A DNA stretch of 64,000 nucleotides from UBA5158 sp963692955 (GTDB lineage: Bacteria > Pseudomonadota > Gammaproteobacteria > DSM-16500), in assembly GCA_963692955.1 (NCBI GenBank), contig OY843587.1, positions 1,116,001 to 1,180,000 on the forward strand, given 5' to 3'. A program made the translations under genes and the position numbers. Below are positions 8,704 to 16,945 of the stretch, piece after piece. Under the pieces are notes generated by a model. It worked only from the letters and a program-made list of their open reading frames with translations, had not been told where the DNA came from and searched no databases. Within the stretch, counting starts at the first letter, position 1, and each line of letters opens with the position of its first letter.

Positions 8704-9351
8704 TTATTGCTGCGGTTTCTGAGCATCACATTGTGTTTGCATTAAATTTCCTAATTTGTCCACCGCCTTAAAATCCGCCATAGTTGTTTCTCCCATTCCT
8801 GCTTTTGATGAAGCCCACATATCTAAAGTATCTTGCGTTAAGTGGCATGTGGTGCTGTCCGGTGTGTTGGGTTCCATCACTACGACACACTTGCTATTTT
8901 GATTGCCTTGAATGGTAGTGTTGACGAGCTGAAGCAGAGGGGCGACCGTGTTATTTTGATCGCGATGTCCGTAAGAATCGTCAATCATCACATATTTGTA
9001 ATTACCCGGCGTGCAGGTTTTTAATTTTGCGTTAAAATCTGTTAATGACTTACGCGCCACGTTTTTCAAATCCGCGCTAGGAACATCTACACCAAATCAA
9101 AGCTTGTAATCTTTAACGGATTGATCTATCGCGGTTTGCATATCTCCCGTATCAATCGTGTAAGTAACGGGTTGAGAATTTGTGGCGGGCGTTGTGTCTG
9201 ACGGTGCAGCGGTTGCTGTTGTGGGTGTTGTCATTGGAGCCGCAGAGGGAGTTGTGGAGGGCTCATTTGCGGGAGAACCATCGTCCGCATAAGCAGTAGA
9301 TATTACCAGAAAAACAGAAAATAACAGGCTTAATCTAATTTGAATTTTCAT
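8704..9351 (-). pseudogene. Second copy of the small secreted protein gene, broken by a TGG to TGA nonsense mutation
   Basis: The frame runs from ATG 9351 (signal peptide MKIQIRLSLLFSVFLVISTA, cleavage AYA/DD) to a TGA at 9097-9099, then continues in the same frame to 8704. It is colinear with the intact copy at 6833-7474. Where the intact gene reads NYKLWFGVD, this copy reads DYKL-stop-FGVD, so a single Trp codon has become a stop. The rest (KNVARKSLTDFNAKLKTC and so on) is intact and closely similar, so the mutation looks recent. The C-terminal fragment could only be made by internal initiation at a TTG. Confidence 0.88.
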
Positions 9352-9740
9352 CGCAATTCCTTTTGGTTGGCTTCCTATTTATTTTAATATTGTAACTTAT
9401 TTACACGGTATTTTAAAGTTATCTTGTCCGTAGATTGGGCTAAGTGCAACGCAACCCAGCTAATCTTACGGAACATTCTTGTCTTATTTATAAATTCTCC
9501 AATTCCAAATAAGAGGGTTAAAAACTCAATGATCCTAATTGTTTACATGATCTGGCCGATACTGATCGTAAGGTCTTGGGCATCAATCCCTATAGCGAAG
9601 TAAGTATACGCTTGAATAATCGTATTAATTATGATAGTTTTCAAATTCTTCGCTCACCTTTCCAGTTTTCTCCATTCCTTCCCCATGCTTCGAACGTTAT
9701 ACCTCGCGTATGTCTATTTAAAATTAAAAGGAGTCACACC
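9352..9740. other. 389-bp spacer with one REP-like element and an in-frame open stretch before the LuxR gene
   Basis: A degenerate REP-like unit (GTAGATTGGGC..GCAACCCAGC) lies at 9429-9458. From 9522 the frame of the following LuxR gene is open without a stop, reading for example LADTDRKVLGINPYSEVSIR. It has no ATG in frame, only a TTG at 9576, so it may be the eroded N-terminal sensor part of a once longer regulator, or chance. Confidence 0.4.
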
Positions 9741-9944
9741 ATGTTCAGACTCTCACAAAGAGAGACGCAAATTATTAATTACATGGCGCACGGTTGTACC
9801 GCTAAAGAAATCTCGAAACAGATAGGGCTTACGTACCGCACCATAGAAATATATATTTGTAATATCCGCAAAAAACTCCACGCTAAAAATATCGCCCACG
9901 CAATTTATATCGCTTCGCAAGAAAATCTTTTCTTCGCCGAATAA
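9741..9944 (+). CDS. LuxR-type HTH-only transcriptional regulator
   Basis: The ATG at 9741 is preceded by AAAAGGAG with good spacing, so I choose it over the TTG at 9576. The 67-residue product is almost only a GerE/LuxR DNA-binding domain: LSQRETQIINYMAHGCTAKE, ISKQIGLTYRTIEIYICNIR, KKLHAKNIAHAIYIA. There is no receiver or autoinducer-binding domain. It lies 89 bp upstream of two precursor-peptide genes on the same strand and is the obvious candidate regulator of that cluster, which is inference from position. Confidence 0.88.
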   Translation: MFRLSQRETQIINYMAHGCTAKEISKQIGLTYRTIEIYICNIRKKLHAKNIAHAIYIASQENLFFAE

Positions 9945-10033
9945 TGTATTTCTACAATATTTATTTTTTTCTAGAAAGATTAATAATGGTATGCGTGTTT
10001 TTCAATTAATGTAATTAACAAAAGGAAATGTAT

Positions 10034-10183
10034 ATGCCAAAAGAACGTATTTTATCATTTGTAATGTCAGAAAAGTTAAGTGAACAGATGTTGGATCCGG
10101 TTGCAGGGGGTAGGGCTGCTGAAATAACACACCAAGCCACTTACGATCCATCCGGCGGTTACGATGTTAGTTTTGATTTTTAA
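10034..10183 (+). CDS. Putative RiPP (graspetide) precursor peptide A
   Basis: A 49-residue peptide starting MPKERILSFVMSEKLSEQML and containing DPVAGG, a double-glycine leader end of the kind cut by C39 peptidases, followed by the 23-residue core RAAEITHQATYDPSGGYDV plus SFDF. An AAAGGA ribosome site precedes the ATG. The leader shares KERIL.F.MS.KLS with the next gene. The last 14 residues align without gaps to peptide B (TY....G.D.S.DF). Thr/Ser and Asp side chains in the core are the groups an ATP-grasp ligase would link as esters. Context: ATP-grasp ligase and C39 exporter downstream. Too short for routine gene calling. Confidence 0.82.
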   Translation: MPKERILSFVMSEKLSEQMLDPVAGGRAAEITHQATYDPSGGYDVSFDF

Positions 10184-10198
10184 ACCAAGGAAAAAATT

Positions 10199-10363
10199 AT
10201 GAAAAAAGAACGTATTTTAGCATTTAAAATGTCACAAAAATTATCGGCCAGCGATATTGAAGGAGTAGCTGCAGCGGGAATGACAAGTTATGTAACCGCT
10301 AATGGCACATATAGTAGCGGTTCAGGCTGGGATCCCAGTATAGACTTCTCCATCGACTTGTAA
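10199..10363 (+). CDS. Putative RiPP (graspetide) precursor peptide B
   Basis: A 54-residue paralogue of peptide A, 15 bp downstream with its own AAGGA ribosome site. It begins MKKERILAFKMSQKLSASDI, then EGVAAAG (an AG or GA-type cleavage position instead of GG), then a core MTSYVTANGTYSSGSGWDPS plus IDFSIDL. The core ends in an Asp/Ser repeat (DPSIDFSID), one repeat longer than peptide A. The conserved T-Y and D-x-S-x-D-F positions are plausible donors and acceptors for omega-ester rings. Export after leader removal by the C39 transporter at 14750 is the expected route. Confidence 0.82.
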   Translation: MKKERILAFKMSQKLSASDIEGVAAAGMTSYVTANGTYSSGSGWDPSIDFSIDL

Positions 10364-10374
10364 TTGTTTTATCA

Positions 10375-10409
10375 GTCATCTCTCTCACAAAATTTATGGG
10401 AGAGATGAC
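10375..10409 (+). promoter_or_regulatory. Stem-loop between precursor genes and ATP-grasp gene
   Basis: GTCATCTCTC at 10375-10384 is perfectly complementary to GAGAGATGAC at 10400-10409, giving a 10-bp stem with a 15-nt loop. No U-run follows, so it is probably not a strong terminator. Such hairpins often protect the upstream precursor mRNA or reduce read-through into the enzyme genes. Confidence 0.65.
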
Positions 10410-10442
10410 ATCATACGAAATATTTCTAAAAAAGGTAGTCTT

Positions 10443-11540
10443 ATGGTAAAAGTTTTAATTCCTACAAAACCAGATGATCCACACGCTATCTTCGCTAAAT
10501 TAGCATTAGCGGAAAAAGGACATCAGGTTGATTTATGGTATACAGCTGACTTTCCATCGCAGCAAACGCATTCTTTTAAATTGCAGGGGATTGAAATTGA
10601 TTGGCGGTCTACTGGTACAGAATTTATTGTCAATAATAATAATGAATTTGATGTTGTCTGGTTGAGGCGACCGAGAAAACCAGTCTTATCTGAGTTTGTC
10701 CATCCTGATGATCAAGATAATGCCTTGAATGAAAACGTAGAATTGTATAAAACGTTTTGGCAAGTAATCGCGCCTAAAGCATTCTGGATTAATCCAGTGA
10801 ATAACGTCGCCTCAGTCAATTGTAAACTTCAACAACTTAAAGTCGCAAAAGAAGTCGGGTTGAATGTTCCGGAAACCTTAATTAGCAATAATTCTTTAGA
10901 AATCAAAAAATTTATTAAGAGTAATCATCATCAGCCAACAATTTATAAAACTTTTTTTCCAACTACTTGGATAGAAAAAGATGGTATACGTTTAACATAC
11001 ACAAAAGAAATAAGCTTGAATCATTTAGCTTCCGATCTGACTTTACAAATTACTCCCGGCATTTTTCAAAAGAAAATTCCTAAAGCATTTGAACTACGAA
11101 TTAATTTTTTTGGCGACTGCGCAATAACTGCAAAATTAATGTCACAAGAACATGAGCGTGGTAAATTAGATTGGCGGCATGTTCCTATAACAGAACTAAA
11201 AGTCGAAGAGTTTGATTTGCCTGATCTAATTTACAAAAAATGTAAAGCTTTTATGAAAAAATTTGGCATAGTTTTTGGATGTTTTGATTTTATTGTAACT
11301 CCAGACAATGAATACTATTTTTTGGAAATTAATGAACAAGGGCAATTTTTATGGATAGAAGATTTGAATCCAGAGATTAAATTACTCGATGCTTTTACGG
11401 ATTTTTTAATAGCAGGTTCAAGTGATTATTTTTGGAAAAAATCATCAACATCTTTAGCTATTGATAATTTTAGGCAACAAATGGTTACTATAAAAATGGA
11501 TGCAATTAAGAACCATAAAGCACCAGCCACCATTTATTAA
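10443..11540 (+). CDS. ATP-grasp peptide ligase, MvdD/RimK-like (graspetide maturase)
   Basis: A 365-residue protein. The N-terminal pre-ATP-grasp part begins MVKVLIPTKPDDPHAIF. The ATP-grasp fold carries the MvdD-type signatures: YKTFFPTTW near 160 (nucleotide-binding Lys), AFELRINFFGDCAITAKLMS near 220, and GCFDFIVTPDNEYYFLEINE then GQFLWIED near 280-305, whose Asp and Glu/Asn residues bind Mg-ATP. Enzymes with this pattern activate Asp/Glu side chains of a precursor peptide and join them to Thr/Ser (ester) or Lys (amide). It follows two small leader-bearing peptide genes. The substrate assignment is inference from context. Confidence 0.88.
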   Translation: MVKVLIPTKPDDPHAIFAKLALAEKGHQVDLWYTADFPSQQTHSFKLQGIEIDWRSTGTEFIVNNNNEFDVVWLRRPRKPVLSEFVHPDDQDNALNENVELYKTFWQVIAPKAFWINPVNNVASVNCKLQQLKVAKEVGLNVPETLISNNSLEIKKFIKSNHHQPTIYKTFFPTTWIEKDGIRLTYTKEISLNHLASDLTLQITPGIFQKKIPKAFELRINFFGDCAITAKLMSQEHERGKLDWRHVPITELKVEEFDLPDLIYKKCKAFMKKFGIVFGCFDFIVTPDNEYYFLEINEQGQFLWIEDLNPEIKLLDAFTDFLIAGSSDYFWKKSSTSLAIDNFRQQMVTIKMDAIKNHKAPATIY

Positions 11541-11561
11541 TATTTTTAACATAGAGGCTTC

Positions 11562-12656
11562 ATGAGAAATTTACTAATAATTTCGTTTTGTAATATTCAC
11601 AGCTTAATGCTAACACTAATAACTATATTTTCAATTTTATTCAGTACCTTGACCTATGCTGAACAAACTCGTAAACCTATAATTGATTTGTTTAAGACTG
11701 ATCAGACTTCACTAGCAAACATTCAGACAAAGTTCGCAGCCAACTTTCAACGTATGGCGAATATTATGCAATCACCAGATAAAATTTATACGACTAAAAA
11801 TTCGCAGGATATGGGTGAGTTGTATATGAAAACGATAAGCGGAATCAACAAATTAGGAAGTTTTTCATTTGTTGCCCTCACTCCTATATTGTATCCTGGC
11901 GGTAACGTAACTTATATTACTGTTGATGTTGTTGATCAATTAGATAATAGACGTTTAACATATTTCTCTAAACCGCAAACGGGTAATTTACCGGATCCTG
12001 ATCATTTGATTCAAGACTGGCGAGAATATGAAAAAATTGCTTTTACTAAATTTTTTAAATCTAATACTGCTCCGATTATACATAACTGCCCCGCGTTCCA
12101 CTGCATATATGGTTTTGATTACCCTGAGTTAGCTAAATATAAAAATATTTTTGTAACGCAAGTTCCAAAAAATAAAGCGGCTTTAATTGCGGTACTTAAA
12201 CAAGATAAGGATGAAAATAAGCGCGCTGCAGCGGCATACTTACTAGCCCATATAAGCAATGCAAATGAACTCGTCAATATTCTAGTCCCCTCTATGCGCG
12301 ATCCTAGTAACCTTGTTCGAAACTGCTCGATGCGCGTTTTGGCCGCAACATTAGAAAAAAATAATGTTGATTTTCCCGTTCAGGAAGCCATTACCGCGCT
12401 GGATTTTCCAATGGAGACAGATAGAAACAAAGCGTTGTATATCATCCAATCTTTAACGAATCAGCCAAGATATGCAAAATATATTGCCCTCCACGCCAAA
12501 ACTGAATTACTTGAAGAATTAAAAATGCATCAACTAAATTTACATGAGCTAGCCTATGAAACCTTGAAGAAAATCAGTGGCAAAAAATATAGTGATCGAA
12601 ACTATGTAGCATGGAAAAAATGGTTAGATAAAAATAGCGTAGACTCGAGCGTGTAG
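11562..12656 (+). CDS. Exported HEAT-like repeat protein, copy 1
   Basis: A 364-residue protein with an N-terminal hydrophobic export signal (TIFSILFSTLTYAEQT, likely cleavage after TYA). An N-terminal domain of about 170 residues has no family I recognise. From about 195 there are HEAT-like helical pairs (NKAALIAVLKQDKDENKRAA, AYLLAHISNANELVNILVPS, MRDPSNLVRNCSMRVLAATL). It sits 21 bp after the ATP-grasp gene and is followed by a paralogue. The product should be periplasmic. It could be an immunity protein, a peptide-binding chaperone or a maturation partner; the sequence does not decide. Confidence 0.78.
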   Translation: MRNLLIISFCNIHSLMLTLITIFSILFSTLTYAEQTRKPIIDLFKTDQTSLANIQTKFAANFQRMANIMQSPDKIYTTKNSQDMGELYMKTISGINKLGSFSFVALTPILYPGGNVTYITVDVVDQLDNRRLTYFSKPQTGNLPDPDHLIQDWREYEKIAFTKFFKSNTAPIIHNCPAFHCIYGFDYPELAKYKNIFVTQVPKNKAALIAVLKQDKDENKRAAAAYLLAHISNANELVNILVPSMRDPSNLVRNCSMRVLAATLEKNNVDFPVQEAITALDFPMETDRNKALYIIQSLTNQPRYAKYIALHAKTELLEELKMHQLNLHELAYETLKKISGKKYSDRNYVAWKKWLDKNSVDSSV

Positions 12657-12657
12657 T

Positions 12658-12690
12658 TCGTAGATTGGACAACTTGCAACGAAGCTTAAC
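12658..12690. repeat. Degenerate REP-like unit between the HEAT-like paralogues
   Basis: CGTAGATTGGACAACTTGCA followed by ACGAAGCTTAAC is a decayed form of the GTAGGTTGGGC palindrome family. It begins just after the stop of copy 1. Confidence 0.45.
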
Positions 12691-12796
12691 AAAGCTTTCA
12701 CTCCGTAACCTTCTTTGCAGCAAACACACTCTTTTAAATATACACAGAAGTAATATTCATTAGATATCAAACTATTAATTTTTTCACAGAGGTATT

Positions 12797-13882
12797 ATGC
12801 AAAATTTTAATTTACGGTTAACTTTACTTCGAGCCATTGGCTCGCTGATTTTTCTATTTGCAATAATATTTTGCGCTTTAACTTATGCAGGTCACCAACC
12901 TAAGCCCGTGATAGATCTATTTAAGACAGATCAGATTACCCTCCGAACCATAAATAAAAGGTTTGCTTCCGACTTTCAAGCTATGGCAGACCATATTCGA
13001 TCCGCTGATAATTTATCTACTACCACAAATACTCAGGAACTTGGCAATTTAATTGATAAAACCATTTTAAATATTAATCAGTTAGGAAATTTCGCTTTCG
13101 TAAGAATATCTCCAATAATGTATCCAGATACTAACGTTACATATTTTACTGTTGATATAGTGGATAAAGCGGATAAAAAACGTTTATCATATTTTTCAGC
13201 GCACCCAACGGGTAACTTACCTGACCCCGATCACTTGATCCAAGTATGGCAAGAGTATGAAAAAATCGGGTTCGATAAAATACTAAAAGAGAAAGCTTTT
13301 CCAAAAGTGATAAGCTGTCCAGCTTTTCATTGTTTTCTAGGCTTCGATGATCCTGCATTAGCAAAATATAAAAATATTTTTATGACAGGTGTACCTAAAT
13401 ACAAATCGCAGTTAGTCGCAATACTTAAACAAGATAAAGATGAACACAAGCGTGCTACAGCGGCATTCTTATTAGCGCATATACAAGATGCCAATGAACT
13501 CATAAAAATCCTTGTTCCTTCTATGCGTGATCCTGGAAAAGAAGTGAGAAACAACGTCATGCGTGTTTTAGCAGCTACATTGGCTAAGAATAAATTGGAT
13601 TTCCCAATCCAGGAAGCTGTTACTGCGTTGGATTTTCCTATGTTGACAGATAGAAATAAGGCGTTATATATCCTTGCATCTTTGGCAGATCAGCCAAGAT
13701 ATCAAAAGTATATCGCTCAACACGCTAATACAGAATTACTTGAAGAATTAAAAATGCGCCAATTAAACGTGCACAGTCTAGCCTATGAAACCTTAATGAA
13801 AATCAGTGGCAAAAAATATAGTGATCGCAACTATGCAGCATGGAAAAAGTGGTTAGATAAAAATAGCGTAGTTTCAAGTTAA
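12797..13882 (+). CDS. Exported HEAT-like repeat protein, copy 2
   Basis: A 361-residue paralogue of the preceding gene, colinear over its whole length. It has an N-terminal export signal (GSLIFLFAIIFCALTYAGHQ), the same middle domain with the cysteine pair SCPAFHCF, and the same HEAT-like C-terminal half. The last 90 bp of the two genes are nearly identical in DNA (SGKKYSDRNYxAWKKWLDKN), more than the rest, suggesting recent duplication or gene conversion. Its stop overlaps the AAGGAG ribosome site of the HlyD gene, so it is tied to the exporter operon. Role unknown. Confidence 0.78.
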   Translation: MQNFNLRLTLLRAIGSLIFLFAIIFCALTYAGHQPKPVIDLFKTDQITLRTINKRFASDFQAMADHIRSADNLSTTTNTQELGNLIDKTILNINQLGNFAFVRISPIMYPDTNVTYFTVDIVDKADKKRLSYFSAHPTGNLPDPDHLIQVWQEYEKIGFDKILKEKAFPKVISCPAFHCFLGFDDPALAKYKNIFMTGVPKYKSQLVAILKQDKDEHKRATAAFLLAHIQDANELIKILVPSMRDPGKEVRNNVMRVLAATLAKNKLDFPIQEAVTALDFPMLTDRNKALYILASLADQPRYQKYIAQHANTELLEELKMRQLNVHSLAYETLMKISGKKYSDRNYAAWKKWLDKNSVVSS

Positions 13883-13892
13883 GGAGTTATCT

Positions 13893-14750
13893 TTGCGGCA
13901 AGAAGTCACTCCCGTAAATTCGCTATTTCGTGAAAATGCGCTGAGAGAGTTAAATTCTTCTATAGAGACTTATCATGCCCTTAACGTTATTAGACCTGCC
14001 TCCTGGATAATAATATTTTGTTCATTATTATTTTTAATGGGAATTTTTTGCTGGGTTTGTTGGGGGCGAGTGGTTGTCACTGTGCCAGCGATTGGAATTA
14101 TTATCGCTGAGGCAGAATTTAATGAAGCTCAACATCTTATGGCAGAAAATATAAAAGCTCATGAAGAAAAAGTCAGAGTATTAGAGGATTTGTTAGCCAA
14201 AAAGCAAAACCTTTATAAAAAACATTATTTAACGATTATAGATGTTGAAGCAGCCAGAGAATCATACCTGGCTGCAAAAGAAGAGTTAACTGGGATAGTT
14301 CGACAAAATTACGTTACGATTAATCGCCCCTTCGCTAGTGCAACACATGTTCCTCACCCGATACTAGATGCTTTAGTGTTCGTCACTCATGCCGAAGGAA
14401 AGAAAGTATCGGCCGGCATGCAGGTGTATGTCTTACCTAATACCGTCTCTCTCTATGATTACGGTTACATACATGGGAAGGTCATGGAAGTCTCGCAATA
14501 TCCTATCTCCAAAGAGGCAGTTTATTCCTATTTGGGAAATATGAGTTTGATAGATGAGTTCTTTGGGAATAGTGCGCCATTCATGATTAAAATTAGATTG
14601 TCTAACAGTACAACACCAAGCGGGTTAGCCTGGACTACTCAGACTGGCCCGACTTTTAAAATAGAGTCTGGTACCACGATCACAGCCAAGATTGTTAGCA
14701 AGACATGTTCACCACTTCAACTATTAACTTCACGAACTGCGTTTTTATAA
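13893..14750 (+). CDS. HlyD-like membrane fusion protein, short (NHLM-type secretion adaptor)
   Basis: The start is TTG at 13893, 6 bp after AAGGAG. The 285-residue product has one membrane segment at about 28-55 (WIIIFCSLLFLMGIFCWVCW). A barrel-sandwich half begins at VTVPAIGIII, a coiled-coil hairpin follows (AHEEKVRVLEDLLAKKQNLY), and then a beta-rich region (ISKEAVYSYLG, FMIKIRLS). It is shorter than typical HlyD proteins (about 400). It would link the inner-membrane ABC exporter to the periplasm or outer membrane. The stop TAA shares a base with the next start (TAATG). Confidence 0.8.
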   Translation: MRQEVTPVNSLFRENALRELNSSIETYHALNVIRPASWIIIFCSLLFLMGIFCWVCWGRVVVTVPAIGIIIAEAEFNEAQHLMAENIKAHEEKVRVLEDLLAKKQNLYKKHYLTIIDVEAARESYLAAKEELTGIVRQNYVTINRPFASATHVPHPILDALVFVTHAEGKKVSAGMQVYVLPNTVSLYDYGYIHGKVMEVSQYPISKEAVYSYLGNMSLIDEFFGNSAPFMIKIRLSNSTTPSGLAWTTQTGPTFKIESGTTITAKIVSKTCSPLQLLTSRTAFL

Positions 14751-16945
14751 TGATGAATATTGTTAAAAAATTGTTAGGCAGAGTTCGTCCCTACAACAAA
14801 ATAAAAGTTCCTCTTATTCTGCAATTGTCCGCGACAGAATGTGGCGTCGCAGCGTTGGCAATGTTATTTGCCTATTTTGATGCGCCAGTCCCACTAGAAA
14901 ATTTAAGAGAAAAGTGCGGCGCTTCGCGTGATGGATGTAAAGCCACGACATTAATCCAGGTGGCGAGAAGTTATGGTTTTCAGGCAGACGCTTATAAAAT
15001 GGATATAGAAGAAGTACTATTACTGGAGATACCAGTAATTGCTTTCTGGAATTTTAATCATTATGTTGTGATTAAAGGTGGTGGCACCAAAAAAGTTTTC
15101 ATCAATGATCCTGCGCATGGCATGTCAGCGGTAAGCTTAGATGAGTTTGATAAATCATTTACTGGCGTTGTGATCGTCCTGTCCTCGACATCATCTATTA
15201 TAAAAACAAAAAATTTCAATCCCATATTATCTTTTTTGCGTCAGTGGTTATCTGCTTTCAAACCGTTTGAATGGCTATTTGTTTTTTTATGTTTGATACT
15301 CGTGATAAGTGGGCCGCTATTAAATTCTGCATTATCAAATATTTTTGTAAATTATTGTTTGATAGGAAATAACATCACCTGGTTGCCGTGGATAATCGGC
15401 TTTTTCAGTCTATTTACGTTAATTTATTCCTCAGCAGTGCTCTTACAAAAAAACCATCAATTTAAGCTGTGCACAAAAGTCAGTATTTTTAAATCAATAG
15501 AGATTATCGCACATACACTACATCTGCCTTTAATTTTTTATTCATTGCGTCAAAAAAGTGAAATCATCGCTATTTTAATTAGAATTGAAATGGTGATTAA
15601 TTCTCTTTTTAAAAATATTACCGCTAGCATACTAAATATTTTAATGGCGTTAATCAGTTTATTTTTAATGATAAAGATCGACGCGAACTTAGCAGAAAAG
15701 TCTCTACTCATCCTCACTATTTCGGGATTTGCTTTATATATCGTTTCGAAAGTAAATTTAACGCATGAAAAAGCTCATACGAACGCGATGGGAAGATGGT
15801 ATGCTTTTTCTATGACTAGTATCAGGAATATCGATACTATCAAAGCTTGCGCTTGTGAAACGACTATTTTATCGCAGTGGCATCAATTGTTCCGTAACAA
15901 AATGATGGCCCAAGATAAAATCAATAATATTTCTTTGCATATAAATCTTATTAGCCAATTAACTCATTCGCTCTCGCTATTAACTATAATGTATTGGGGA
16001 TGCGTGCGCGCAAGCAATGGTTTGCTTTCTGTTGGGCATTTAATGTCATTTTATACGTTACACCTGTTCTTTAGCCAAAACATCGATAATTTTGTTAATA
16101 CTATTCAAGAAAGCCATAGTTCATACGCGGCGCATTTACGCATTAATGATATTGCTAAATACAAAAAAGATCAGCGTTTTTTATCGCAAGATAAATCGGC
16201 TTCTCTCCCCGATAGTAATAATATTCTCACCTGTGACAACGTAAGCTTTTTTTATAATAAATATGGCGCTTTAGTGCTAAACAAAATTTCCTTGAAAATA
16301 AAACCTGGCCAGCAGATCGCATTGGTCGGTGGTACGGGTTCTGGAAAATCTTCTCTCGCCAAATTATTTTGTGGACTTTATCAACCGCAAGAGGGAAAAA
16401 TTTTCATCTCGGGTGCTGACGTTGCTAGTCTAAATGCTGAAACACTCGCCAAAAAGTTTTCATATGTTGCGCAGTCTGGGACTTTATTTTCTGGAACTCT
16501 ATATGACAACTTAACGCTAGGGGACAAAAATATTGCCCCAGATAAAATCCAGCAATTTATAAAAGCTGCCGAGTTAGAAAATCTAATCTCTGAACGAAGT
16601 CTTTACGGTAAAGTATTAGAAAACGGTGATAACTTCAGCGGTGGCGAAATTCAGCGTATCGATCTTGCTCGCGCATTACTACAAGACACACCGCTATTAA
16701 TTTTGGATGAAGCCACTTCGGCATTAGATATAAATACAGAAAGAAGAATCATTGATTATTTGCGTTTATGTAAGAAGACGATAATTTACATTGCGCACAG
16801 GCTCGCGACTATTGCGCATTGTGATATTATTTTTGTGCTAGAAAATGGCTCGATAATAGAACAAGGTACTCATCAACAATTATTAGCTAACCGTGGTAAA
16901 TACTTTCAACTAACAAAAAATGAATGTCTCAAGCAGCATGAATAA
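14750..16945 (+). CDS. ABC exporter with N-terminal C39 peptidase domain (bacteriocin/RiPP processing and export)
   Basis: The ATG at 14750 overlaps the HlyD stop (TAATG), so translation is probably coupled; the 45 bp further upstream are inside the HlyD gene. The product is 731 residues. The peptidase domain (about 20-145) has catalytic Cys31 in ATECGVAALAML, His104 in FNHYVVIKGG and Asp120 in INDPAHG. A six-helix transmembrane domain follows. The C-terminal ATPase has Walker A GGTGSGKSS, signature NFSGGEIQRIDLARALLQ and Walker B PLLILDEATSALD. It is expected to cut the precursors after the Gly-Gly/Ala-Gly leader end and export the core. Organisation matches NHLM-type peptidase/ATP-binding transporters. 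Confidence 0.92.
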   Translation: MMNIVKKLLGRVRPYNKIKVPLILQLSATECGVAALAMLFAYFDAPVPLENLREKCGASRDGCKATTLIQVARSYGFQADAYKMDIEEVLLLEIPVIAFWNFNHYVVIKGGGTKKVFINDPAHGMSAVSLDEFDKSFTGVVIVLSSTSSIIKTKNFNPILSFLRQWLSAFKPFEWLFVFLCLILVISGPLLNSALSNIFVNYCLIGNNITWLPWIIGFFSLFTLIYSSAVLLQKNHQFKLCTKVSIFKSIEIIAHTLHLPLIFYSLRQKSEIIAILIRIEMVINSLFKNITASILNILMALISLFLMIKIDANLAEKSLLILTISGFALYIVSKVNLTHEKAHTNAMGRWYAFSMTSIRNIDTIKACACETTILSQWHQLFRNKMMAQDKINNISLHINLISQLTHSLSLLTIMYWGCVRASNGLLSVGHLMSFYTLHLFFSQNIDNFVNTIQESHSSYAAHLRINDIAKYKKDQRFLSQDKSASLPDSNNILTCDNVSFFYNKYGALVLNKISLKIKPGQQIALVGGTGSGKSSLAKLFCGLYQPQEGKIFISGADVASLNAETLAKKFSYVAQSGTLFSGTLYDNLTLGDKNIAPDKIQQFIKAAELENLISERSLYGKVLENGDNFSGGEIQRIDLARALLQDTPLLILDEATSALDINTERRIIDYLRLCKKTIIYIAHRLATIAHCDIIFVLENGSIIEQGTHQQLLANRGKYFQLTKNECLKQHE

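Noticed and set aside
9097..9099. In-frame TGA read as Trp (recoded genetic code)
   Set aside because: gyrA ends with a functional TGA overlapping cmk, and Trp is written TGG elsewhere; a nonsense mutation in a duplicate explains it.
9522..9740. N-terminal extension of the LuxR-type regulator
   Set aside because: Open in frame but without ATG; the ATG at 9741 has a strong AAAAGGAG. Kept only as a note.
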